Assembly: GCF_000275845.1 (NCBI RefSeq)
Contig: NW_006766884.1
Span: 203,976-267,975 of the forward strand
From: Dichomitus squalens LYAD-421 SS1
Taxonomy: Eukaryota > Basidiomycota > Agaricomycetes > Polyporales > Polyporaceae
Direction of reading: 5' to 3'
DNA length: 64,000 nucleotides
Below, piece by piece: positions 12,001 to 23,716 of the stretch. The notes beneath the pieces were generated by a model, which saw nothing but the letters and a program-made list of their open reading frames with translations, searched no databases and had not been told where the DNA came from. The stretch's first letter is position 1. Every line of letters starts with the position of its first letter. The position numbers and the translations under genes are program-made.

Positions 12001-13302
12001 GGGGAAGTGCACGCTTGCGGCGAGGCCGTTCCTTGGGGCGATGGTCTTCTCAGAGCGCAGTATACCCGTAGGGTTCAAAGAGCTGACTCCCAGACCGCCG
12101 TGGAGCGACATGTCGGCGCCATAAGAGGACTGCAGCTCACTCACGGTAGCGCGGCGATGGATTCTGGTCGTAGTGTCATCCAGAGTGCCCACAGAGATGG
12201 CACGCGGACGAGTCGCAAGGCCCACGCCAAGGTGGTCGGACTGCTTGAAGCCTTGGGCAACGTAGTTCGCGGAGAGATAATTGCTGGTTTCGGTCTCACC
12301 GTACGAATCGATGCCTGTGCCGCCACGGTGATACATCTCATTCTCGTAAAGCTCCTCTTCCTCCTCCGCGTTCGGCGTGGACAGAAGCGACGCGGCGGAG
12401 GGGCGCAGGTGGTATGGGTTCGACACCGTCGTGGCGCGCATGCGAGCCGGATTGTTGAGGTTGACCGTGATCGCCGCCTGAGCCTGGTTGCGGAGCTCCG
12501 AGAGCGTCGCCGCGGGCGGGTGACGTACGCCGTCGTCCAAGCCGAGGTAGTCGAGGGTATGGACGTCAAACTCGTCGTCCATGGATGCTACCGAGCGCAA
12601 ATCGTCCAACATCGGCAGCCCGTTCCCACCGTTCCTCGTCGAGAGCCACGAGGACGAAAAGATGGACGGACCGAATGCGTTCGACAGTCCGCCCGTTGGG
12701 AGCGTGAGCGAGCCCGACCGGAGGCGACTGTTGCGTTCGGTAAGCGCAGAGGAAGCGACCGACGAAGCGACAGAGGCTGAGTGACGTAAACCGGGACGGA
12801 CGGGGACAGCCGCCGCTGACGTGTTGGTCGGGGTGCCCAGATCGTTGCGCTGCCTGAGCTGCTCGGCGAAGCTGTCAGTCGAGCCTGCGGGACTGCCCAG
12901 GTTGCTCGAGGCCGCGGCGAAGCGCTGAGCGGCAAGCTGCACATTGGATGGGAGGGTCCCAGCCCTAGCTCTGCGGAACCCCGGGGGATAGTTGGTAGGA
13001 GGGAGGGAAGAGGTATCGGCGGGAGAGTTTGTCAAAGGGGGATGCTCGTTAGGAGGGGAGCCACCGGAGGCGAGGGCGCGCAGCGCAGGAGGCCTGTATC
13101 TCGCGCCGATGCTCTGCTCAGCTTCCAACTCCCTCGCGCTGTAAACCGCGAGGCCGGGTCAGACGTTACTGATCGCACGATCTATATACATGGCAGCGGG
13201 TAGGGCGACGTACCGTTTAGCATACGCAGCAGAGGGCGCCGGAGGCGGAGTCTTGCCAGAGGACACACGAGAGAAGGAGTTGTCGTTGGCGGAGAGAGAC
13301 AT
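9040..13302 (-). CDS. RRM-containing Pumilio-family RNA-binding protein, Jsn1/Puf2-like
   Basis: Predicted cytoplasmic post-transcriptional regulator that binds mRNA 3' UTRs. Seven exons (13302-13214, 13138-11776, 11710-11320, 11264-10821, 10765-10560, 10497-10271, 10219-9040) give 1299 aa. The N-terminal 430 residues are Ser/Pro/Asn-rich and probably disordered. Two RRMs follow. RRM1 (about 445-525) has SLWIGNLD as RNP2 and ECGFVNF as RNP1. RRM2 (about 565-655) has ALWIGSIP and NCGFINF. A Pumilio domain (about 770-1120) shows repeats such as LGNTVVQKLFEKC, NGTWAAQKIIEC and FGNYVVQCCLRF. The C-terminus is Gln/Asn/Pro-rich with a poly-Q run. RRM plus PUF is the architecture of yeast Jsn1 and Puf2. 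Start chosen at 13302 (MSLSANDNSF); an in-frame start at 13368 is possible. Confidence 0.88.
9371..9398 (-). repeat. CAG/CAA repeat encoding poly-glutamine
   Basis: A run of CTG/TTG on the plus strand encodes eight glutamines near the C-terminus of the PUF protein. Mixed CAG/CAA codons make it a modest, probably fairly stable repeat. Confidence 0.8.
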
Positions 13303-14262
13303 GAGGCTGTAAGATGTTGGATTAGGTATTACTTGATGGGTTTTGCAGAGCGGATTGCGCGAGAGCAAGCAAGAAGGGGCGAGAGGTAGAAGTAGCAGGA
13401 GGAGTCCGATGGGTAACTATGAGCAGGGGGGCTATAGGTCGTAATAGGGCGAATTTCTTGAAGAAACCAATTTTGAGGGCGAAGACGGAGAAGGGGACTG
13501 CCCAGGACTACTACAGTAGGGTGGACTCCAGTAAATAGTAGAGGACTAAGTAGGATGAAGGACGTCGTTGGGAGCAGAAAACCTCGCCAAACCAGGCCCT
13601 CGTCTCCTCTCCCCGCGGCCCCCCAAAACTCCGCCTTCTTCTATAGCCGCCCAGCTATCGCCCGGCTCTCCATGCCAGCACACGCCCGCACACGCAATCG
13701 CCACTAGACAATGAGCGAATTATCATCGTTATTCGTGTCCTACATCTACTACCGGGCGTGCTGCCCACGTTATACTGACTAGTACGAGCACTATACGAGC
13801 CTTTCCTACTTGTCCGTACGCTCCCGAAGCCCCGCGGCCCGCCCCCATTCCGCCCTGCGCCAATCGATCTCGCAAGCACAGGGGCCTCCGGATCCTCGGC
13901 GGTGATAGAGTGCCCGTCAGGCATCGCAACTCACAATGTGAGCGGATGGATGATCTGATGCTCGGGTGCCGCTATGAAATCAACAAAGAAGCAGCGCTCC
14001 CTTGCGGGCGGCGGGTGGTCCAGACCATAGCGGTGCGACCAGGGTGTGCGCATATGTGAATCCCAAGTGCGTCCAGGAAGAAAGGACGGGGACAATGAAG
14101 ACATAGACGGAGTGGTGAATGGAGAGCGTTAATGGATACAAATTCTACGGATAGACGAAAGGGCGTATCGGGCTATTAAACACGAAGGCAATAAAATTAC
14201 GGGGTAGAAAGCGAAGAGGACAAAGTCAGGTGAGAAGAGTTGTCGATGGTGGGGGGCTGCGA
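13303..14262. other. Promoter/5' leader of the PUF gene and 3' end of the GDS1-like gene
   Basis: Both flanking genes run on the minus strand, so this interval should hold the PUF promoter and a long leader. A purine-rich stretch (13360-13600; pyrimidine-rich on the coding strand) supports this. A minus-strand frame at 13924-13655 (89 codons) could be an upstream ORF or an extra 5' exon; I could not decide. Confidence 0.45.
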
Positions 14263-17200
14263 TTATGAAAGGGACGTGCGAGAGCCCCTCCTGCTCGACC
14301 GCGTGCGAGAACGGGTTGCTGCTGCGTTTGCAACACGTTTCGATCGCCGAAGCGGCCTCTCTTGAACGCCGTCCGCGGCCTCGGTGGACGGTGCCGACGT
14401 TGTCGTCGCCTGAATAGCCTCGTCCACGCAAGATCCCTCCGCCGAGGGCGTCTCCCACTCCGATGCAGCGCATAGCACATGGAACATTTCCTCCTCGGTC
14501 GGACTGAGCGGGGTCTCAACCACGACAGGAGCCTCCTCTACTGCGGGATGGTGCCCGTCGATGGCCGCAGTTGCAAGTATGAATGGCGGATGCGTGGCAA
14601 GGTGATCCTCCCACGAGACCTCGAATTCTCGCGGAGGTAACTCGAGCCGGTGGGAAGTCATGCCCCGGCGTCTTGCTTCTGATGCCGACTGGAACTGGTG
14701 ACCGAACTGGGGGTGCGTGGTTGGAGGCCCATCGGCAGGGTGCAAGATATGGATGGTATCCGGGAACAGGGAGCGCAGGTCGTCCGATAAGAACATCGTC
14801 AATGTCGACTCGTCTTGCACGACCTCCCGCGCAACGCTGAGAGGAACCCAGGTACCACACACGGACGGCGATCCGGCGCTGATGACGACCGCACTGGGCA
14901 CCGACGGAACGTCCACGTTGAGATGCTGTGCGATTGAGGAGACGTTCACAAAGTCGGTGTCTACGCGGCGGAGAAGCGTTGATGAACCGAGAGTCAACTG
15001 ATACACAGCGACGCCTGATCAGAACCGGATAAGATGTCAGTTTCCACAGTAAGGTCAAGATTGAGGTTCGTCGCACCTTCCAGCTGTGTTGCAACGATGG
15101 GAGGAGCAGAGGGTACGATGGTGTGAAGCACAAGTGGGCTTACGTCGGACGTGGATTTCGACGCCCACAGCCCCGCAACCTCCTCATGCGGAGCCGTGGC
15201 ATGGCTCGACGCGGGAGGCACAGATGCAGTCGGTGTCTGGAGGCACAACGATGTCAAGGACGCGATCAGGGAAGGGGAAGAGATCGACGGAAGTCTGCCC
15301 TGCCCTGGACGTGTTGCCGCGTCTGCAGACTGCACATCCAAAGGGGCAAGGGTACTGCGTGAGAGAATCGGAGAAGGGGAAAGGGAAGGGGAAGTAGCGG
15401 TGGCAGTAGAAGGTTCAGGGGATGGGGACTGGATCCGTTCGTCTGGGGAAACGGCCCGCGTGGCACGGTACTCGTGCCACGCCCCATCATCGAGGTCGTG
15501 GGGTTTGACGCTGTCGGGGCCAAGGATCTCCACATCCCTCCACTGCAGCTCGTAGTCTGGACTCGCTTTGTAGACGTTTAGCGGGCACTCCTCCACTGGA
15601 GACTCGCACGGGTCGAAAGGAAAGGCGGGGGAGAGCGAGCTGGGCGGAGGCGTGGGATCGTCATCCACAAAGAAGAGATGTGTCTCAACGTCTTCCTGCT
15701 TGACACGGACGGGTTCTTCCGAATACAAGCTTGGCCAGGACCACGCTGCAAGATCATCTGATGAGGACTGCTCTGCCTGACGCTCGGCCGCGGCAGCTTG
15801 CGCCACAACGTCTAGCACCTTCAGGTCTTTGGCCTGGTTGTCGAAGTCGTCCCAAGCATCTAAGAGTCCGCTGACGTCTGTTGGCTCCTGCTTGACCACG
15901 ACGTCGTCGTGCGGCTGGGCGGAGGGCGAACGTGGACCTGGACTCTCCCACTGGGTCTCTGCGTCAGCGTCAAAGTCGCCGAAAAAGTCGTCTTCCCAGG
16001 CAGAGTCGTCGTCTTCGAGAGGAGTACGAGGACGCCCCACGGACAAGCGCCGAGCGCCTGTCATGGTGATATGGAAGTCCTCGTCTTCTTCCTCAGAGTC
16101 CGGCGGTGGTGAACCTGAGAAAACGCTGTAAGGAACAGAGGGCGAACGCCGACGATCCTCATAACGTTGAGCAGAGTCCGAGGAGGAGGACGCGCGGAAG
16201 TCAGCGGCAGGCGCATAATAAGCGGCGGGGACGGCCGGAGGGAACCGAGAGGAAGCTGGTGAGGCAAATGAGGAAGGTGCCGAGTCTTCCTCGTCGGAAT
16301 CGACGGACATTGAGTCGGTGTCAGATTGTTCGGATTCTGCGTCATCGTCGACGTCGGTTTGCTGCAGGCGAGACACATCCGCAGTGTTTGCTTCCGAGGC
16401 CACCAGATCAGAGCAAGACGAGCTTGGGTTGGACGTAAGAGAGGGCTTCAGTCTCAGCGTGAGCTTGACCTTGGGCGGTCTCTTCTCTTCATCATCCGAA
16501 GAGTCAGAGACTGACTCCGAAACCTTGCCAGCACAGGACCGCAGGGGACGTTTCCGCTTTTGGCCTGCCGCTTGTGCCGCCTTTCTGAGTCTGTCGCGCT
16601 CCCGTTTCTTCTCGCGTCCGGCATTGACCGGGGCGCCAATCCGCCCGTTTTCGTTGTAGTCGCACAAACGGATGCCTGCGCGCGCGAATGGACAAGGGGC
16701 ACCAGCCGCCTTGCTCAGATACCATACCATGGTACCCCGGCGAAAGTTGGTGAGACGGTTTTCGTCTTCGGGTTGAGTGCAATGTGCGCCACCAATACGG
16801 GAGTACAATGCAGCGACCAACTCATCGTCTGACGGCGTGCCGGACATGGCATGGCGGAGAAGGAGGGGTTGGTCTTGCTGCACTTCACAACGATGGAGGT
16901 GGTTTCGTATAAAGGTCGTGATAGCTTGGCCAGCAGCGGACAAGCTGAGATAAGCAGACGCGTACAATCAATGGTGGTTCAATCTGCTGGAGGGGCACGA
17001 CGCACTTCTGACATATCAGCCCATACTGCATGCATAGCTCCGCGAGGTCCTTTACGGTCACGGCGCGATTGTCCTGCGATAAAACGAACGTTTGTATGTA
17101 TTCGCGGTAAGATAAGGGAAAGGTACTAACAACAGCCATAAGGGAACGTCCGATCGCCAGAAAAACCTTGCTATTCGCGTCGTCGGCGTGCAGGGTGACA

Positions 17201-17442
17201 TGCGAGGGAGGAAAGGGGGGCATAAAGGGCTCTGCGGCAGGGGAGGGGGACGAGACGATAGCGGGCAGCTTCGCCTTGGCAATGGGCATGGGCTTGACAC
17301 GGCGGGGAGCGGGCGGTGGCACATCTGGAAACTGGCGAAGGCGGGCGGAGGGCTTGATGGCGGAGTTTGACCGGGTCCTAGTCCGATACTGGTGCTTGGC
17401 TGACGGGTTCTGAGCGGGGGATGGGAGGATGGGCGTGAACAT
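14263..17442 (-). CDS. GDS1-like winged-helix regulatory protein
   Basis: Four exons (17442-17131, 17073-17006, 16944-15077, 15014-14263) join in phase to give 999 aa. Roughly residues 85-235 form a conserved block: DNRAVTVKDLAEL, then QAITTFIRNHLHRC, then LVAALYSRIGGAHC and GTMVWYLSKAAGAPCPFARAG. This fits the fungal GDS1 winged-helix domain as I remember it, a putative DNA-binding fold in transcription regulators. A basic KKRERDRLRKAAQAAGQKRKR stretch follows and may be a nuclear localisation signal. The rest is long, acidic and Ser/Pro-rich, with many SSSD and DDDSAWEDDFF clusters of the kind seen in activation regions. The C-terminus is basic (RRSKRVANAA). Intron 1 (57 nt) is stop-free. 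Family assignment is from memory and moderate. Confidence 0.7.
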
Positions 17443-19721
17443 GGGAGGAGGCGAGGACCATGAATGGGGAGAGGGTAGGTGGGCGTCGACCAGCGAGAAT
17501 TGGGAGGGTGGGGGTAGTTAGGAGGGCGCGAGAGGGAGGAGGTGGTGGGGAGAGGAAGGAAGACGGCATGCGCTTCTGAGACCCTAACGGTAACCGTCGA
17601 CCCAGCGTGCCTAATTCGAGCTAGCCTAAGGCCTTGATGGCCGCAGCTCCGATCTAGATGACGCAACTTAAAACGCCCGTCCTCTCTCTCCAGGCGCCCG
17701 CACTACGCCCGTGCGCCCCGTCATCTCCTCCGTCGCGCGCAGCGTCGGCCTGCCCTCTGCGCCCCGACGCGTGCTGCGCGGGCCTCGGCGGGCGTGGCCT
17801 GCCCAGGGAGGACAGGCACGGCCAGTCGCACGCCTCCAACGCTCGGCTACCTCCACGTCGCTAGTAGTTCGCGAAGCATCAAACGCATTATGTCACCCTT
17901 GGCTCGCCCTGAGTTTCCACCGCACACACCACTCACCTTCGGGCATTCGCCTGCCTATTCCCCTGATGCCGACTTTGGCCCCGCGCCCCCTGTGAACAAA
18001 GCAGCGCACCTCCTTCGACGGACCATCCCCACGTTGCGCCCCGCACCATCGGAAGCATGCCATCCCCAGCGGTTGATAACCGCTATTATCCTGCTCTGTC
18101 CCGAACGACGTCGCCGCCTCATTGCGGCCGCCACGGTCGCCATCCCTACAATTGTGCAATCAGAATTTCGCCTTCACGGCAACGCGACTGCCTCCGAACT
18201 CATACAATGAAACACTTGTGTATTGTGCACTCACCGCGCCCGTGTCGTGCGTCTGCGGCCGCTGCGCGTCATCCCCTTAATTGGACTCCTCGGTGGTGTC
18301 CGGGCCCTCTCGCTGCCTAAGGGTGATCGTCGATCGAGGAGTCGCCCCAGCATCGGGTCACGTCCAACACTCGGCTCGCGGTCCGCCTCATAGGGAGATG
18401 GGTGACACTTTCTCGCAGCCGCACAAGGGCACGACATGCGGAAAACACAAGGTTCGGGACGGTCTGACCTGTGTTAGGAGGGCGATCACCCTTGCGTGAG
18501 CAAACTGTGGCAGCTGGAAAGCGGCGCGCGAGCTCACCCGCTCGAAGCTTCCGTGACTCCGGATCGGACGACTTTCCGGAGTTCGTGTAGAGCACTCCCA
18601 GTGCGCGAACGCGACTCAGTCATAGAACAGCGCTCCGGCAGTTCATCCGGAGATCGTAGCCAACCCATAATGGACCCTACGTCCCAGCACTGTAGCGTGG
18701 GCGACGTCAGCAGCCAAGGCGTCTGGTATGTTGCAAAGAACGTACCGGATCACCACCGATCCCATCTTCAGTCGACTGCTCCTCGGAACGACATCTCCAC
18801 CTTAATACACTAGCTAGGACACACAATCAGCAAAGTGCAACGTGATGACTCCTATTGAGGGAGTACGGGGTTGCATAGCATTCCGCAGAACACCAGCTAA
18901 GGAACAACATTCTCCATTCGAGCACCCGTCTTTCTGGAGCTCAAGCGAGCCACTTACGTTGTACACTTACCTACGTCCAGCATCCAGTGAACAATCCGTC
19001 AAATGCCGGCCATGATACTTATGCAAGCCGCCAAGTTTGCACCACAGGGGGGAATAGACAGAGTCGTCTTCGCCTTGGCGATTCCAACAGCACGCGATGG
19101 TCCACAAAGACCTTGCAGGACAGATAGCATGCAGGCGTGGGGACGAGGCGAGTAACCATCGGAGTGTGAGATGAAGCCGATGAGGGTTGTGGTCGATGTC
19201 GAACTGCATGTCCATACCGCCGCAACAGTTTCTGCCAATATTGCACGATAAGTGTAAATATAACAAGAAATAAAGCCTCCTCCAACTCAAGCGTTCTCAT
19301 GCGGGGTGCCTCGCTTCCCTGTCTGGCGAGGTGCATGCTGTACTACTCAGCGATATGTGATCCTGGGGTACCAGCCGCACTGGCTGAGGCTTTACGAGCA
19401 CAGATAGAACGCAGTTTCACCACCAAAAAGTATCCTATCAGAGCCGACTATCTCAGTCACATGATCGCGACGCGACACGTCGGCGGCTAACTTCGGCCAC
19501 TGACTTCTTCCATTCGCTAAGAATTGGATCCGCCCTGAGTTGCACAGACCGTAATCCAAGCTGATATCATCCGAAAGCAGTCCACCATCCATCGATTCGA
19601 GACCAAAGATATAGAAACATCACAGTACAGTAGAGATATACTAGTACACGAGGCACACTGCGTCACGAAGCCAAACACAAAACAGCCAATAATGTAGACG
19701 ACAAACAAGACCGTAACCACG
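17443..19721. other. Long spacer without a convincing gene
   Basis: It covers the promoter of the GDS1-like gene and the region beyond the 3' end of the H1 gene. 17650-18330 is GC-rich and open in several frames on both strands, with Arg/Pro/Ala-rich translations typical of chance frames. 18840-19720 is AT-richer and broken. No repeat, tRNA or transposon signature was seen. Confidence 0.4.
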
Positions 19722-20774
19722 TCATGCAGCAGTCTGTCAAACAGGTCGTTAGACATACTCCAATCGGGCAAAAGCTGAATGGCGCACCTTCTTTGCTCTC
19801 GGCTTAGACGCAGGCTTGGATGCAGTCGACTTGGCCTTGGTGGCCTTGGTCGCAGCAGCCTTCGCGGCCGTCTTCTGCAGACAATCGTAAGACCCCCAAA
19901 GACCAACGGCAGGTTGAAAAACAACATACCTTCTTCTCGGTAGTCTTAGCAGTGCTCTGCTTCTTGGTAGTCGACGTCGCCTTAGCCGTCTTGGCGGTCT
20001 TCGCAGGCGCCTTCTTCACGGCCGTGGTAGGGGTCTTCTTGGGAGCAGCCGCCTTCTTCGCAGGGGCAGCCTTCTTTGCAGGAGCAGGGGCGGCGTTCTG
20101 AAGGGGCGATGAGACAGTGCCGACTGAATCGAGTTGCACAGGACGCACCTCATTGGTGGGCTCGGGCTTAGTCTTGGGAGCGAGCTTGACCTTGCCAGAG
20201 GGCCCCTTGGGCAAAGCGAAGGTTCCATCCTCGACACCGTTCTGAATAGCACGGGTGAAGCGCGAGGACTCGACGTTGTCGCTGATAGCGTCAAGGCCAT
20301 ATCGCTCCTGGATCATCTGCATGGTGACAATTAGCCTATGAAGTGTTACCGACGAACCCTAACCACAAACCTTCTTCAGCACAGGACGCGACACCCCGGT
20401 ACGCTCCTTCGAGTCGACGATACACTCCTATGTCGAGCGTTAACAAGAACATCCAGGGCAAGCGAGTCACAACCAACCTTGATCATCTCCTTCCAGGTAG
20501 GATGCGCCTTGCCATCGTCCGCAGGCTTAGCGGCTTTAGCCTTCTTGGGTGCAGCGGCGATCTTGGGTTTCTTGATACCAGCGGGCTTAGCAGCCTTAGG
20601 AGTGGACTTCTTCTCCGTAGTCTTCTTGTCGGCCGTCCTCTGCGACTTGGGCCTCTCAGCGGCAGCGGACTTAGGCTTGTCGGACGACTTGGGCTTCTCC
20701 GCGCTGAACTTGGGCTTGTCGGTAGCGGTAGACTTAGGCTTCTCAGAGGCAGTGGACTTGGGCGCGGTAGCCAT
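19722..20774 (-). CDS. Linker histone H1
   Basis: Binds linker DNA and compacts nucleosome arrays. Five exons (20774-20478, 20427-20371, 20316-19930, 19874-19788, 19733-19722) give 279 aa. The N-terminal 90 residues are Lys/Ser/Ala/Pro-rich with repeated SEKPKS/TDKPKF units. The globular H15 winged helix spans about residues 90-165: HPTWKEMIKECIVD, then GVSRPVLKKMIQERYGL, then FTRAIQNGVEDGTFALPKG. The tail is classic H1 (PAPAKKAAPAKKAAAPKK and AKTAKTAKAT). The last exon is only 12 nt and ends ...AKKTAA. I chose it because the preceding 54-nt intron has a gtgcgc donor, a CTAAC branch site and a cag acceptor. Without that splice the frame would run on to a stop at 19749-19751. Confidence 0.93.
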
Positions 20775-21263
20775 CGTAACGAGGTTGATAGTGAGAATGT
20801 AAGTGGAGAGGGGATAGACGGTGGTTGTGGAGGATGGGAGATAACGGGCGCAAGCGCAAGGGCAGGGGAGGAGAGCTTAGGGAAATGGTGGCGAGCACTC
20901 CGGAACGGCGCCTTCTTATATGGACGCGCGCGACGCGGGTGTCACGTGCCCCTGACGCGTTTTGTTTACAGCAAACCTTAATCCATGTCTCGACGCGTCC
21001 CATGCCTCCTGCTTGAGCGCCCGAGAATGCTCCGCGGCTTCTGCACTGCCCGCTGCCCTAATCCTCTTTGTGTCTGTTTCTCCATTCTTCCTGAATGACG
21101 GCGCTACGGAGCTACCAAGATCGCTCTTATCCTCGTCCCCGAATACAGCAACTCTGCCGCACCATTTGAGCTTTCTGGATGGCGAAGCCATAGTACCACC
21201 ATTGCTCCAAGTCACAGCGGACATGGGACGTCGTGTGCACGCGGAGACAATAGGAAGATTCTG
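20775..21263. other. Upstream region of H1 and 3' region of RPC82
   Basis: Both neighbours are on the minus strand. The interval should contain the H1 promoter next to 20774 and the short RPC82 3' UTR. The frames in it have no family features. Confidence 0.45.
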
Positions 21264-23436
21264 TCAGTCTTCATTTGCAGCGAATGTACCTAGGTCGCGC
21301 AGAATGAAGACAGCCTCCTCGACCCGCATCTCCAGCACTGTCAACTTCTCCCTCTTCTTCTCCCATTGTGCTAGCAGCTCCCGCTCGTTTCGAGTCAGCA
21401 GCCGCTCCTCATCCTGGCTTACGTCGCTCCGCTGGCGCTTGTCCATTACCGCCTTAACGTTCGGCTCGTCTTGCTCAGCTTGCCTACGCGCAGTGATGTT
21501 GAACAAAGTCTTGTACATGTTGTCGAGCAGAACGTTGTACGCTTTCTGCAGGTCGACGTACCTGGCGTGCAAAGATATGACGACAGGCCGGCCACATGCG
21601 GCAAGACGCGAACTTACCAGAGATAGAACATGCGCGTGGGATTGCGATCTGCGCTCTTGGGAACCTCCTGCAGGCTGACCAGGGACTCGGCCGACATTGA
21701 CGACAGTAGCGGGCGGACATCCTTTGGAGCCATCATACCGACTTTGGATATCTGGTGAACTAATTTGAGAACTATACTCCGAGGGTACTCTCAGGCTGCT
21801 GCGCGCACCTGCTTTTCGTCCATCATGCCAGTGTCCAACAGTAGTCGTATGATTCGCACACCCTCGTCGCCGTGTCGTTCGCGGGCCACAGCTTCGAGAA
21901 CACGCCGACGTAACCGTCTGGCTATGATCTCGAACTCGACCTGGACCTTCGAGCCACTCATGGACACGAACGAGGCAGAGCGCCCGGCCGGAGTCGGATT
22001 ATCGGCGGAGGAGAGAAAGCCGAGATATTCCTTCATCAACGTCATTGTCGATGGCTTCTTGGATGACTGGAGCACTAGTCCAGCTGACAAGTCGACATCG
22101 TCTGGCAGATGCATTGCTATGTTCGCTAAGGACGTGGGATCTGCAGCGATGGATTCAGCAACACTTCGAAGTACACGTAGTAAAAGCTCGCACCAGAACG
22201 GACGTCTGACAACTTCCGCTGTTTAGGCTCGGTTGCCTTCAGGGTAGCACGGAGGACGAGAGCGGTGCACTCGTTGAAACGCTCGGCCGCAGTGGCTTCA
22301 ATGAGCTACGAGATCATGTTGAACTTAGTTGTTCGTTGGACGAGCATTGCTCGAGTAACTGACCTTGTTCCGTATATGCACATTGAACCGTTCGCAGTTG
22401 ACCCGGAAGTAAACCTCATCCTGCGAATACTTCAGACGGCTTACCTAAATTCACTACGAAGTGCGGACTCACATCAACTTCGAGATCCTCTTCCATAGCT
22501 TTGCGCTTAATACAGAAGTCAGCGGAATCAAGTATGACGCGCTGGAACAGTTTACCTTCGAGGACTTATACTGGTCCTTAGCCTTTCGCTTCTGCGACCT
22601 GTGCATATCATCTTCTGTTTCCGTACTGAACCCAGACAGAGGCTCACCATGCCAATTTGCTCTGCTTCCTCCTCCTCACGCCTCAACCTAGCGTCGGCAA
22701 TTTCTTTGGCTTGGCGCAGCTCTTTTGCTGTAGGGAAGCCTGAGATTTTCCGCTTTTCCTCTGTTTCATATCGTATACGTTTGTCGCGAGGTGACAGGTG
22801 GGAAATGACGGTGGAAGGTTTCAAATATGTCGCTTCCACCAGTTTGTGCAGCGTCTGAGATATTACGGCAGGAGCTGAATGGCCCATGAGAGTCGCTTAT
22901 TGCGATCGAAGTATTAGGCATACAACGCACCTTTGATAGGATCGTAGATAGATAATTGTGATACGATGTCTGGTGGACGTAGCTTGCCATGATCCAAGAT
23001 TAACTGCACGATCTCTGCGCCCTTGAGGCACGATGTGAGGTTTGCAAAAGGGGACAGATCGCACACTACTTACCGCTTTACCATACACCTGCTCTGCTAA
23101 CCAAACATATCGCCCATAGCGCAGCCTCATCAGACATTCGTCCGTGTTGATCTCAAACACCTCTCCCTCGTCCTCAGATTGTGCGTGCCATAATAAGTTA
23201 TGTTGTACGAGGACAAGTACAGAAGCCCGGACGATCCGCGGCTTGAGTTTTGAGAAGCGAACCAGCTGCGATAGGCCAAGTCGGCCGTGCGTGAGCAGCA
23301 AAGAGGCTACTTTCTGCAGCGGATGGTAATGAATGTGGCACTTCGTGTACTGTTTCTGCAGACTTACTGCGGTCAAAGGCCCAAACACCGATCGCACAAT
23401 TTCTGTGCATAGGCGCTCAGTGTCTGCGTCCGCCAT
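21264..23436 (-). CDS. RPC82: DNA-directed RNA polymerase III subunit RPC82 (RPC3)
   Basis: Subunit of the Pol III initiation subcomplex (with RPC34 and RPC31) that helps open tRNA and 5S promoters; nuclear. Eleven exons (23436-23368, 23313-23074, 23021-22931, 22874-22648, 22591-22556, 22505-22473, 22420-22364, 22305-22194, 22140-21809, 21751-21618, 21561-21264) give 542 aa. The extended winged-helix organisation is visible: LLLTHGRLGLSQLVRFS, then AEIVQLILDHGKLRPPDIV, then VEFEIIARRLRRRVLEAV and GDEGVRIIRLLLDTG. The C-terminus has the coiled-coil-like RRQAEQDEPNVKAVMDKR and ends VEEAVFILRDLGTFAANED. Two apparent frame breaks (near 22600 and 22190) are resolved by ordinary 53-56-nt introns, so the gene is intact. 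The divergent neighbour begins 280 bp away. Confidence 0.9.
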
Positions 23437-23716
23437 CGCGCCTGACTATGAGAGCATTCGTAAGAGAAAAGCAGGCACAGTTATGGCAACGATAGAGACA
23501 GACGCAGGGAAGTACTTCCGGTGCTTGAGCTTGGAGCGCGACTGTGGCGGAGAACGAGTCTGCGCGAAATCGGCAGGAGCCTGCCCTACATACTCTAGCG
23601 CCAAACCAGCCGTGCCGCTCTTGTGCCTCTCCTCCCTCCCCTCTCGCTCTACTGGTAACATAAAAACTTGCCTCTGGGCATCAGCCCCCATCCATCTTTC
23701 TCCTGCTCACACTGAT
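23437..23716. promoter_or_regulatory. Bidirectional promoter between RPC82 and the acidic protein gene
   Basis: 280 bp between divergent start codons. The frame on the plus strand stays open through this interval, but nothing in it looks like protein. A CT-rich stretch at about 23620-23652 lies upstream of the plus-strand ATG. No TATA box was identified. Confidence 0.45.

Noticed and set aside
17658..18320. GC-rich overlapping frames on both strands
   Set aside because: All six frames are open by composition; none shows domain wording or a consistent intron pattern.
22592..22647. Apparent frame break in RPC82
   Set aside because: A 56-nt intron restores the conserved AEQIGMKRKAKDQ reading.
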